A stretch of 14,326 nucleotides of DNA. Source: CAZEHJ01 sp964512485. Lineage in GTDB: Bacteria; Bacteroidota; Rhodothermia; Rhodothermales; UBA10348. The stretch covers positions 1 to 14,326 of the forward strand of contig CAZEHJ010000084.1 of the NCBI GenBank assembly GCA_964512485.1, given 5' to 3'. The translations under genes were made by a program, and so were the position numbers. Positions 6,976 through 14,271 of the stretch are shown piece after piece (within the stretch, counting starts at the first letter, position 1; every line of letters starts with the position of its first letter). The notes below the pieces were generated by a model. It did no database searches. It was not told where the DNA came from and worked only from the letters and a program-made list of their open reading frames with translations.

Positions 6976-7392
6976 ATGACAGAACCCACCAAGGCTTCAT
7001 TCAGTGTGCGACGAAGAAATCTGATCCTGTCTTCGTTCGTTCTCACTTTCGTCGGACTGCGGTTGTACCTGCACATGTCGCCGTCTTCGAATTTTGATGT
7101 TGCCGGGTACAACATCCATCATCTGTTCACCGGTCTTCTTCTGATCACATTTTCCGCCATTCCTCTGATCCTTCTGAATGGACGGAACCGATGGATCGAT
7201 ATCGGATGTATCGTCTTCGGAGCAGGTCTGAGCATGGCGCTCGATGAGTGGGTCTACCTGATCGTGACCGATGGAAGTGATGCCTCCTATCTCCTCCCGG
7301 TATCGTTTTGGGGCGGGGCGATTATGATCCTGCTGGTGGTTGCGCTCACTCTCGTTCTATCGATAGGAAAAAGACCCCATAATCGGCCTTGA
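6976..7392 (+). CDS. small four-helix membrane protein, unknown function
   Basis: This 138-residue protein has four predicted transmembrane helices (about 15-33, 47-67, 74-97, 108-130). It carries polar residues unusual inside a membrane: H48 and H49 in NIHHLFTG and D90-E91 in SMALDEWVYL, with a following TDGSD loop. The HH-plus-DE pattern resembles a class of small uncharacterised membrane proteins and could form a metal or heme site. I do not recognise a named family. It follows the lipoprotein gene by 54 bases on the same strand, so it is probably the last gene of the norCB-like block. Its TGA (7390-7392) directly abuts the stop of the convergent epimerase gene. Confidence 0.7.
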   Translation: MTEPTKASFSVRRRNLILSSFVLTFVGLRLYLHMSPSSNFDVAGYNIHHLFTGLLLITFSAIPLILLNGRNRWIDIGCIVFGAGLSMALDEWVYLIVTDGSDASYLLPVSFWGGAIMILLVVALTLVLSIGKRPHNRP

Positions 7393-8556
7393 TCAACGTT
7401 TTTTCCAGGCTTCGAGGATTCCCGTTTCGCGCCGCATCAAAGCTTGAGGCCCGGAAGTCATGTTCTCCATTCGTTCTGCAGGAACGACCCCGGAGTACCA
7501 CCAGTCGTGGATATCCCGAACACTCTCAGCAAGAGGCCTGAAGGTCAACCCGTTTTCAATACCCCACTCGTTGTTGGCACGCGCCGAGCCGTAATTTTCT
7601 TCAACCGGCATGATCCACGGGATAGCATCGTGGACACCGTGAGCCTTCAGAAACTCATAGTCATTCACGTTTACAAATGAAACCGCTGAGTTGAACGCTG
7701 CGTGCGCGCCGTGAATGAAAGCCTGCATTCCCGTCGCCGACGCGGGTCCAACTGCATTGAACGTGCCAGAGTTTTTCGCTTCGATCAACCGGATCATCCA
7801 TGCCGCGACGTCTCTCACATCCATGTATTGAACGGGATCATCAATTTTTCCCGGAATCATGACTTCTCCGCCTCGAGCCAGACGCAGTGGCCAGTAGGTG
7901 AATCGATCCGTCCGGTCGGCGGGGCCCATCATGTAGGTTGGCCGCACGATAATCGATCGATCCGCTCCGAATGCGTCGATTGTCTCGACTTCAGAATTGG
8001 CCTTCATGACACCGTAGCCGTACTCCATACTCCGCACTTCATCCAGACCAACTGGAACGGACCTGACCAAATCCTGAGATTCGCGAATGTCTGAGGTCAG
8101 ATACGGATAGTACACCCCGGTCGATGAGGTGTAGAGATAGACCTCACACGAATCTTTCAGAAGCTGTGCTGAATCCCGGGTCCAGCTCACCTGCCGACCC
8201 GAATTGTCTATCACCGCATCCCAACGACGTCCGCGCAAGGCGTCCAGGTCATTTTGACGATCTCCAATCAGTGACTCGACCTCGTCAAACAGGCCCTGAT
8301 GAACGGTTGGCAGCGTGCGTCCGCGTGTGAAGGTCGATATGTTGTGACCTCTTCCGAGGGCGTATGCTATTTGATGCGGTCCCAGAAATGAGGTGCCACC
8401 CAGAATCAGGATGTTCAGCGGGTGTCTGCCCGACGGCAACAAATGTCCCAGTTTTCCGGAAGCGAAGGATGTAGCGGGAATCGATCCCAAAACGGAGGCA
8501 CCCAGCCCTGCTTTCAAAGACGAGGTGATAAAGGATCGTCGGCTGCTCATGGTCAA
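7393..8556 (-). CDS. Tat-exported NAD-dependent epimerase/reductase
   Basis: This 387-residue protein begins with a twin-arginine signal, SSRRSFITSSLKAG (4-17), then a hydrophobic stretch and an Ala-rich cleavage region ending near FASG. The mature part is an extended short-chain dehydrogenase: the Rossmann glycine motif is GGTSFLG (53-59), a DNSG segment follows at 117-120, and the catalytic pair is Y181 and K185 in the YxxxK motif, with STGVYY (145-150) supplying the catalytic Ser/Thr. The family includes nucleotide-sugar epimerases and plant RNA-binding CSP41-like proteins. Export in folded form fits a protein loaded with NAD(P) in the cytoplasm, as for Gfo/Idh-type Tat oxidoreductases. 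The substrate is unknown. It is monocistronic and convergent with the small membrane protein gene. A GC-rich direct stretch between it and ilvA (8557-8749) holds no other gene. Confidence 0.85.
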   Translation of the reverse strand: MTMSSRRSFITSSLKAGLGASVLGSIPATSFASGKLGHLLPSGRHPLNILILGGTSFLGPHQIAYALGRGHNISTFTRGRTLPTVHQGLFDEVESLIGDRQNDLDALRGRRWDAVIDNSGRQVSWTRDSAQLLKDSCEVYLYTSSTGVYYPYLTSDIRESQDLVRSVPVGLDEVRSMEYGYGVMKANSEVETIDAFGADRSIIVRPTYMMGPADRTDRFTYWPLRLARGGEVMIPGKIDDPVQYMDVRDVAAWMIRLIEAKNSGTFNAVGPASATGMQAFIHGAHAAFNSAVSFVNVNDYEFLKAHGVHDAIPWIMPVEENYGSARANNEWGIENGLTFRPLAESVRDIHDWWYSGVVPAERMENMTSGPQALMRRETGILEAWKKR

Positions 8557-8749
8557 TCAATTGGATATTGTTTGGGGCAGTGCAATAGCATGCTGCTTGG
8601 CGAATAGTAAGACGCGCCGGGGATTTGTGCGCGGTGTTCAACATTCGTGCGGGAGCACGGAGGAATATCGACGCGAAGCGAGTCACTTGACTGTGACGTA
8701 GTTTCTACTCAGCTCATCTGATCCGATCAAACGCCCTTCTCGTGTCGCC

Positions 8750-10285
8750 ATGTCTCCCCTTCTCCAATCCATCGTGGAAAAAATACATTCATCCCGAGTG
8801 TATGAGGTCGCTGAAGAGACTTCGCTTGAGAGCGCTGCGCGCCTTAGCTCTCGCCTGAAGAATACCGTGCTTTTGAAACGGGAAGATCAGCAGGTCAGTT
8901 TTTCGTTCAAAGTCCGGGGTGCGTATAACAAGATGGCTCATCTGGGGCCTGATGCCTTGTCACGAGGTGTTGTGGCGTCATCGGCGGGCAATCATGCCCA
9001 GGGAGTGGCGCTCGCTGCTGCTGAGTTGCAATGCAAAGCAACGATCGTAATGCCGACCACCACTCCTCAGGTGAAGATTGACGCGGTCACGCGATATGGC
9101 GGGCCCTGGGTGGAAGTCCGCGTTCACGGAGAAACGTACAGCGATACACATGAGCTCGCGATGAGTATTCAGGCCGAATCAGGCTCCGTTTTCGTACACC
9201 CGTTTGACGATCCTCTCGTTATCGCCGGCCAAGGCACTATTGGGATGGAAATCTTGAATCAACACCCGGCTGACATCGACGCAGTATTTGTCGCTATTGG
9301 CGGTGGTGGCCTGATTTCTGGTGTGGGTGCATGTTTTAAATCTCTCCGGCCTGAAACCAGAATTATCGGAGTCCAGGCTGAAGATTCGGCAGCGATGAAA
9401 AAGTCACTTGAGGCGGGTGAAATTGTTCGGCTGGATGAGGTTGGATTGTTCTCAGACGGTACCGCGGTAAAGGAAGTCGGAGAGGAAACTTTCAAGATTT
9501 GCGCGGAGGTAATCGACGAGATCATTACGGTTGACACGGATTCCGTCTGTGCGGCGATATCCGATGTGTTTATTGAATCCCGAAGCATTCTGGAGCCGGC
9601 CGGTGCACTCTCGATTGCTGGATTGAAAGCATACGCAGAACGTGAAGGGTGCACCGATCAGACCCTGGTCGCAATTGCCTGCGGTGCGAACATGAACTTC
9701 AATCGACTGCGTTTCATCTCACAACGCGCCGAGGTGGGCCGCCACAAGGAGGCAGTATTCGCTATCACGATTCCTGAAGAGAGGGGCTCATTCCGTAAAC
9801 TGTGCGATCTCGTTGGAGACCACAGTGTTACAGAGTTCAATTACAGAATCGCTGATGCGAGGGAGGCTCATATTCTCGTTGGGATCGGTACGCAGAGCGA
9901 GCAAGATGGAATGCGCCTATCGGCTGATTTCAATCAGGCAGGATTCAAGACTATTGACCTGTCCCACGATGAACTGGCAAAAACTCATCTGAGGCACATG
10001 GTCGGCGGTCGTTCACCCCTCGCAAAAAACGAATCGCTCTATCGTTTCAAGTTTCCTGAGCGCCCGGGTGCCCTGATGCGATTTCTTTCGAGTATCCCGT
10101 CAAGATGGAATATCAGCCTCTTCCATTACCGATCTACAGGCTCTGATTTCGGCGACGTCCTCGTCGGCTTCCAGGGCCCGGATACCGATAAAACCCACCT
10201 GGAGGAATATTTGAGAGATGTCGGGTATCGCTTCTGGGACGAAAACGACAATCCGGCCTATCACCTGTTCCTGATCGACGAGTGA
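8750..10285 (+). CDS. ilvA: threonine ammonia-lyase, biosynthetic
   Basis: This 511-residue enzyme deaminates L-threonine to 2-oxobutanoate and ammonia, the first committed step of isoleucine synthesis, in the cytoplasm. The PLP lysine is K54 in SFKVRGA (52-58). SSAGNHAQGVA (78-88) and the phosphate-binding GGGGLISG (184-191) are the other hallmarks of the fold-type II family. The C-terminal part (about 335-511) carries two ACT-like regulatory domains, recognisable by FAITIPEERGSFRKL and YRFKFPERPGALMRF. The length of about 510 residues matches the long allosteric form feedback-inhibited by isoleucine rather than the short catabolic TdcB. No other ilv genes flank it, so it stands alone here. 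A CCTGAT/ATCAGG inverted repeat spans its stop codon (10270-10291) and a small CGCG-TCAA-CGCG hairpin follows (10294-10305); neither has a proper T-run. Confidence 0.95.
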   Translation: MSPLLQSIVEKIHSSRVYEVAEETSLESAARLSSRLKNTVLLKREDQQVSFSFKVRGAYNKMAHLGPDALSRGVVASSAGNHAQGVALAAAELQCKATIVMPTTTPQVKIDAVTRYGGPWVEVRVHGETYSDTHELAMSIQAESGSVFVHPFDDPLVIAGQGTIGMEILNQHPADIDAVFVAIGGGGLISGVGACFKSLRPETRIIGVQAEDSAAMKKSLEAGEIVRLDEVGLFSDGTAVKEVGEETFKICAEVIDEIITVDTDSVCAAISDVFIESRSILEPAGALSIAGLKAYAEREGCTDQTLVAIACGANMNFNRLRFISQRAEVGRHKEAVFAITIPEERGSFRKLCDLVGDHSVTEFNYRIADAREAHILVGIGTQSEQDGMRLSADFNQAGFKTIDLSHDELAKTHLRHMVGGRSPLAKNESLYRFKFPERPGALMRFLSSIPSRWNISLFHYRSTGSDFGDVLVGFQGPDTDKTHLEEYLRDVGYRFWDENDNPAYHLFLIDE

Positions 10286-10358
10286 ATCAGGTGCGCGTCA
10301 ACGCGGGTGCACTCGAACCGTTTTGATAGCTCGATACTGTTATGTGGTCAGACGCCCC

Positions 10359-10970
10359 CTAAAATCCGATCCCCAGTCGGAGCATCACAGAATTCTGTCG
10401 CTGTACTTCGTCTGTTTCAAAGTCGACGGCTCCGATACTGAAACTGTCTTTCATGAATCGAGACACTCCGATCGCGTAACGGACTTCCGGATAAAACCGG
10501 ATGCTTCCGAGATTGAATGCGAGACCCGCGCCAACATTACCACTGATGCTCACGTCTTCGAGCGCATCCTGGTAATCATCATCGTCCGAAGACGGAAACG
10601 AGAATACCGGGCCCGCCAACAGATAGGGCTTCAAAATTGGTGTGCTGGTGAAATTGAACCGAATATCCACGGGTACGTCGATCATGTTCAGGGCAAATGC
10701 GTCGTCCACGCCTTCCAGCGATACATCTACATCTCCAACATCTCTGTAAAACGCTCCAATCCGCAACCCGACGGCCGCGAGCGAGAGATCGTAGAACACG
10801 CCAACATGGTAACCGCTTGCATTGTCGAATGTGGCTTTTCTTGATCCACTGATGTCAGAAAACTCATCAAAATTCAGTCCTGCGGCCACACCTAGCTGAG
10901 CAAAAGACTGCGAAGGGAGCGCAACTAGTGCCGCAAAGATCAGGGCGAAAATCGAGATGGTCTTTTTCAT
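10359..10970 (-). CDS. outer-membrane beta-barrel protein
   Basis: This 203-residue protein has a Sec signal peptide (basic MKK start, hydrophobic core to about residue 20, likely cut after SFA at 24). The mature part alternates hydrophobic and polar residues in strands such as LGVAAGLNF, YHVGVFYDLSLAAVGLRIGAFY and VGAGLAFNLGSIRFYPEVRYAIG, and ends in the phenylalanine (LRLGIGF) that BAM-dependent outer-membrane proteins carry. This fits a small 8-strand barrel of the OMP_b-brl/PorT-like type common in Bacteroidota. Acidic loops (SSDDDDYQDALEDV) face outward. The function (porin, adhesin or structural) cannot be told. It is divergent from bshA and has its own candidate promoter at 11024-11054. 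Confidence 0.85.
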   Translation of the reverse strand: MKKTISIFALIFAALVALPSQSFAQLGVAAGLNFDEFSDISGSRKATFDNASGYHVGVFYDLSLAAVGLRIGAFYRDVGDVDVSLEGVDDAFALNMIDVPVDIRFNFTSTPILKPYLLAGPVFSFPSSDDDDYQDALEDVSISGNVGAGLAFNLGSIRFYPEVRYAIGVSRFMKDSFSIGAVDFETDEVQRQNSVMLRLGIGF

Positions 10971-11023
10971 GGTTTGAATTGGGTTGGTTGATCGGACGAT
11001 TCTCGTCAGAAAGTAGCTTGTTA

Positions 11024-11054
11024 GAAACGTAGATTTCTCCCGTCTGAAGTGAAA
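11024..11054 (-). promoter_or_regulatory. candidate promoter of the beta-barrel gene
   Basis: Read on the minus strand, TTTC (11054-11051), a 19-base spacer and TACGTTTC (11031-11024) match the Bacteroidota TTTG-N19-TAnnTTTG promoter with one mismatch in each box. The leader to the start codon at 10970 would be about 45 bases. Confidence 0.45.
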
Positions 11055-11122
11055 GCCGCATCCAAACGCCGTAACGTCTCGCCAGATTTATATCACAGGC
11101 ACAAAATAGTGCAGAATCTTGA

Positions 11123-11135
11123 GTTACGTCGTAAC
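11123..11135. promoter_or_regulatory. 13-bp palindrome between divergent genes
   Basis: GTTACG-T-CGTAAC is a perfect odd palindrome lying 74 bases upstream of the bshA start and upstream of the barrel-gene promoter. A related GTAACGTC half-site occurs at 11071-11078. It could be an operator for one or both genes; no regulator is assigned. Confidence 0.35.
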
Positions 11136-11208
11136 AATGCAACCTCATAGACGATTGTGAGTTTTCACTCACCGCGAATTGCGCACCCATCCATCAGAAG
11201 CTGACGAC

Positions 11209-12357
11209 ATGAAGATCGGGATTACCTGTTATCCGGTATACGGAGGCAGCGGAGTTGTAGCAACAGAATTAGGAAAGGCCCTGGCTGCTCGCGGCCATTG
11301 CATTCATTTTATTGCCTATTCGATGCCATTTCGACTGGGTCACATCGAGGAAAACATCCGTTTTCATGAGGTGAACGTCAATGCGTATCCACTTTTCGAG
11401 TACCCGCCGTACACCCTCAACCTGACGTCGAAGATTGTCGACACGGTCAAATACGAGGAATTGGACATTCTGCATATGCATTATGCCATTCCTCATGCGA
11501 CCAGCGCCGTGCTTGCCCGCCAGATCCTGGCCAAGGAAGGCATTCATATTCCGATCGTTACCACGCTGCACGGAACCGACATCACAATTGTAGGCCAGGA
11601 TCCTTCGTTCGCACCGGTGGTCAATTACTCGATCAACGAGTCTGACGGTGTGACTGCCGTGTCCGAGTACTTGCGCGAAGAGACTGTCAGCCAATCCGGC
11701 ATCTCAACAGACATCGAAGTCATACCCAACTTCATAGACACCAAAAGATTTCGACGCCTACCCAAGGAGCACTTCAAACAGGCTTTGTGCCCCAATGGAG
11801 AGCGTCTGCTGGTGCACGTTTCCAATTTCCGGCCAGTCAAGCGAGCCGTGGAAGTTGTCGAAGTCTTCCATCGACTGATCGATGAGGGCTATGGAATCAA
11901 ACTCCTTCTCGTCGGGGATGGGCCTGATCGGGCGGCAGCAGAACATCGCGCACGAGAGCTGGGTGTGTATGATGATGTCCGTTTTCTGGGGAAGCAGGAG
12001 CCTGTCGAAGAGATTCTCTCAATCGCCGACATCTTCATGATGCCCTCGGGATCTGAAACCTTCGGGCTGGCTGCTCTCGAAGCCATGGCTTGCGGCGTGC
12101 CTGTCGTCGCTTCGGATATCGGGGGACTTCCGGAACTGATTACCGATGGCGAGTCAGGGTTCCTGTGCCCACTCGGAGATATCGAAGCATTTACCCTGGC
12201 GTGCAAACGCATCCTGGACGATTCCGAACTCCACACAAGTATGTCTGCGGCTTCCCGAAAACGAGCCGTCGAGGAGTTTGACACAAGTATCATTGTACCC
12301 CGATACGAGTCGTATTATGAGCGCGTAAAAGAGAGTATGGCCGCTCCCGTGTCATAG
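11209..12357 (+). CDS. bshA: N-acetyl-alpha-D-glucosaminyl L-malate synthase BshA
   Basis: This 382-residue GT-B glycosyltransferase (GT4 family) transfers GlcNAc from UDP-GlcNAc to L-malate, the first step of bacillithiol synthesis. The N-terminal domain starts MKIGITCYPVYGGSG (1-15), a BshA hallmark, followed by ILHMHYAIPHA (87-97) and TTLHGTDITIVGQD (118-131). The C-terminal nucleotide-sugar domain has VSNFRPVKR (204-212), VGDGPDR (235-241) and the E-x7-E motif in SETFGLAALEA (E283, E291). An open frame extends upstream to a TTG at 11179, but homologues begin at MKIG, so I chose the ATG at 11209. Bacillithiol is the low-molecular-weight thiol of many Bacteroidota and Firmicutes. The later genes bshB and bshC are not in the window. 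A kinase-like gene follows after 69 bases on the same strand. Confidence 0.95.
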   Translation: MKIGITCYPVYGGSGVVATELGKALAARGHCIHFIAYSMPFRLGHIEENIRFHEVNVNAYPLFEYPPYTLNLTSKIVDTVKYEELDILHMHYAIPHATSAVLARQILAKEGIHIPIVTTLHGTDITIVGQDPSFAPVVNYSINESDGVTAVSEYLREETVSQSGISTDIEVIPNFIDTKRFRRLPKEHFKQALCPNGERLLVHVSNFRPVKRAVEVVEVFHRLIDEGYGIKLLLVGDGPDRAAAEHRARELGVYDDVRFLGKQEPVEEILSIADIFMMPSGSETFGLAALEAMACGVPVVASDIGGLPELITDGESGFLCPLGDIEAFTLACKRILDDSELHTSMSAASRKRAVEEFDTSIIVPRYESYYERVKESMAAPVS

Positions 12358-12426
12358 CTTAAAATCGACTTGTTCGAGATTTCTGACGGCGTAGTCGGGG
12401 CACAATGATCAACCGTCATCACATCC

Positions 12427-13491
12427 ATGAATGAACAACATCTCATAAGTAAGAAGAAGAAGCTTTATCCGGTCAGCGATTTTCTTCGAACCTACTTGAG
12501 CCGCTACGGAAGAATCTGGACAGATTCTATTCGATATGAGGATCTCGTTCGCTTCACGAACGCCGTACCCGTCTACGATGAAAAGGACCTGGATACGCTC
12601 TGGACGACGGTTTTGTATCCAGACTCAGAGAGACATGAGATCCACCAACGCCTTCTGAAAGCGTACGCCATTTTGAAGGCACATGGTGACACGTCGATCA
12701 CAAAGCACCTGTATATCGAGCGCGTTGACCAGTGCAATCATGGAAACACTCTCCCCTTTCGCGTGCGTGTCGTAAATCAGATCAATGAGAATTTCGACTA
12801 TTTCTATGTCAAAAAAATAGATGCCAACCGCATCTACGGCCTTGAGCTGGAGCACATCCTGTCCCCGAATCGAGTCAACTATTTCATTCACGAAAAGACG
12901 ATCGTGGAAGAACACATTATCGGTATTCCCGCCGATGCATTCTTGAAGGAAGACATCCCTATAACGGACTTCGACAGGGTCCGACTGGCAAAGGAATTTG
13001 TGAAGTTCAATGAACGCTGCTTCGTGTCACTTCTTGGCGATATGCATTCCGGAAACTTCGTAATTGAATTGACCCGTGATTTCGAAAAATGGCATTTCAG
13101 GATGCATTCCATCGATTTTGATCAGCAGAGCCACCACTGGCGAAAAGAAGTCTATCTGCCCCAGTTCTTCCATCAGAACAATCCATTTCTGAAACTGACC
13201 ATGGATAAGCTGGCCCCCGAAAACGTGCTTCAGTATCAAAAAGAAGAACGAAGTCTGATTGCCAACAGGGTCAAAGTATCTCACGGCAGGTTCTCAGCCC
13301 TGATGGAGGTCATGCGGGAGGACATCATCTCGTCGGACGAGAACGTAAAGCGCCTCGGACATCAACTATCGAACCACTACGGTGACCACCGATTTGATTC
13401 GTGCGATACGATGGGAGAAATCGTATTCAATTCCATCATGCTGCTTCTCGAATCCTCCTCCCCCGCCACGTCCCCTCACGACCAGCTCTAG
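12427..13491 (+). CDS. APH/kinase-like protein, unknown substrate
   Basis: I do not recognise a named family for this 354-residue soluble protein, but its middle part looks like the phosphotransferase (aminoglycoside phosphotransferase/choline kinase-like) fold. The candidate catalytic loop LLGDMHSGNFVIE (202-214) resembles the family's HGDxHxGN pattern, with D205 and N210 as catalytic and Mg2+-binding residues. SIDFD (228-232) matches the metal-binding DFD/IDFG segment. Upstream, FYVKK (126-130) could supply the ATP-binding lysine, ELEHIL (140-145) the partner Glu, and EEHIIGIPAD (161-170) the hinge. The N-terminus is rich in basic and aromatic residues; the C-terminal 90 residues are charged and helical. 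There is no signal peptide or membrane helix. It lies 69 bases downstream of bshA and may be co-transcribed. Kinase-like call is inferred from motifs alone. Confidence 0.65.
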   Translation: MNEQHLISKKKKLYPVSDFLRTYLSRYGRIWTDSIRYEDLVRFTNAVPVYDEKDLDTLWTTVLYPDSERHEIHQRLLKAYAILKAHGDTSITKHLYIERVDQCNHGNTLPFRVRVVNQINENFDYFYVKKIDANRIYGLELEHILSPNRVNYFIHEKTIVEEHIIGIPADAFLKEDIPITDFDRVRLAKEFVKFNERCFVSLLGDMHSGNFVIELTRDFEKWHFRMHSIDFDQQSHHWRKEVYLPQFFHQNNPFLKLTMDKLAPENVLQYQKEERSLIANRVKVSHGRFSALMEVMREDIISSDENVKRLGHQLSNHYGDHRFDSCDTMGEIVFNSIMLLLESSSPATSPHDQL

Positions 13492-13525
13492 AGCTCGGGT
13501 TCGCTGTTCGGGTGTTCAGAACAGG

Positions 13526-14176
13526 CTATCGGACAGGTGTGTGTCCCACGAGAAAGGGATTCGACACTCGTTCACGGCCAATGGTGGTCTCCGGACCGTG
13601 ACCTGAGAAAACGCGATAGTCATCTCCCAGCGGTATCAGCTGTTGAAAAATCGACTGCATCAGCTCGGGCAGCGAACCCTGCCAGAGATCCGTTCGGCCT
13701 ATGGATCCGGCGAACAGCACATCACCCGAGAACACCGCCTTGGCTTTGTGGTCAATGAAAGTGACGGATCCGGGAGAATGGCCCGGCGTGTGCCGCACAT
13801 CCCACGATAGATCACCAAATTCAATCCTCTCCCCTTCTTCTATGAATCGAACGGGAGAAGGCGGTGCTTCTATGTCGATTCCGAACATCTGTGCTTGCAT
13901 TTCACTTCGTTCCAGAAGAATCGATTCACTGGCGTGAACCTCTATTCCGACATCAAACGCCCGGGAAAGATCGGCACATCCAAAAATGTGATCGATGTGC
14001 GCGTGCGTCAGGAGAATCCGGGTCACGCGACTACCCTGATCAGAGACGTAGTCTTTGACGGCCTGAAACTCGCTCTCATTTTGACAGGATGGGTCGATAA
14101 TAACCGTCTCGCCGTCGCTTGTCACGACATAACAATTGGTCGCGAACGGGTTGAAGGTGAAAGATTTGATTATCAT
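13526..14176 (-). CDS. MBL-fold metallo-hydrolase, glyoxalase II-like
   Basis: This 216-residue cytosolic enzyme has the metallo-beta-lactamase fold of the small glyoxalase II/YcbL type. The zinc ligands are visible: THAHIDH (57-63; H58, H60, D62, H63), H133 in TPGHSPGS, D152 in FSGDVLF and H193 in SGHGPET. The start MIIKSFTFNPFATNCYVV is typical of this group. GSIGRTDLWQGS (158-169) is the shared loop found in YcbL-like proteins. Members hydrolyse thioesters of small thiols; in a bacillithiol-using cell the substrate could be an S-acyl-bacillithiol, but this is inferred from bshA nearby. It converges on the kinase-like gene with 34 bases between the stops, and AGCTCTAGAGCT and TGTTCAGAACA palindromes lie in that junction. 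Confidence 0.9.
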   Translation of the reverse strand: MIIKSFTFNPFATNCYVVTSDGETVIIDPSCQNESEFQAVKDYVSDQGSRVTRILLTHAHIDHIFGCADLSRAFDVGIEVHASESILLERSEMQAQMFGIDIEAPPSPVRFIEEGERIEFGDLSWDVRHTPGHSPGSVTFIDHKAKAVFSGDVLFAGSIGRTDLWQGSLPELMQSIFQQLIPLGDDYRVFSGHGPETTIGRERVSNPFLVGHTPVR

Positions 14177-14271
14177 AGAGAAGCGAAAAGAAACTTAAAT
14201 ATCAGAGTGGAATACCGCTCTTACCCGATACATCCTGTCGGTCGAGCAATGCAACACTGCACGCGAAGCGA

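Noticed and set aside
10270..10305. Hairpins at the end of ilvA
   Set aside because: Stems are only 4-6 bp and lack an adjacent T-run; mentioned with ilvA but not called as a terminator.
11179..11208. TTG start giving BshA ten extra residues
   Set aside because: BshA proteins start at the MKIGITCYP-type strand; the extra residues are unsupported.
12384..12418. TGACGG/CCGTCA inverted repeat between bshA and the kinase-like gene
   Set aside because: The loop is 23 bases and no T-run follows, so it is not a convincing terminator or operator.
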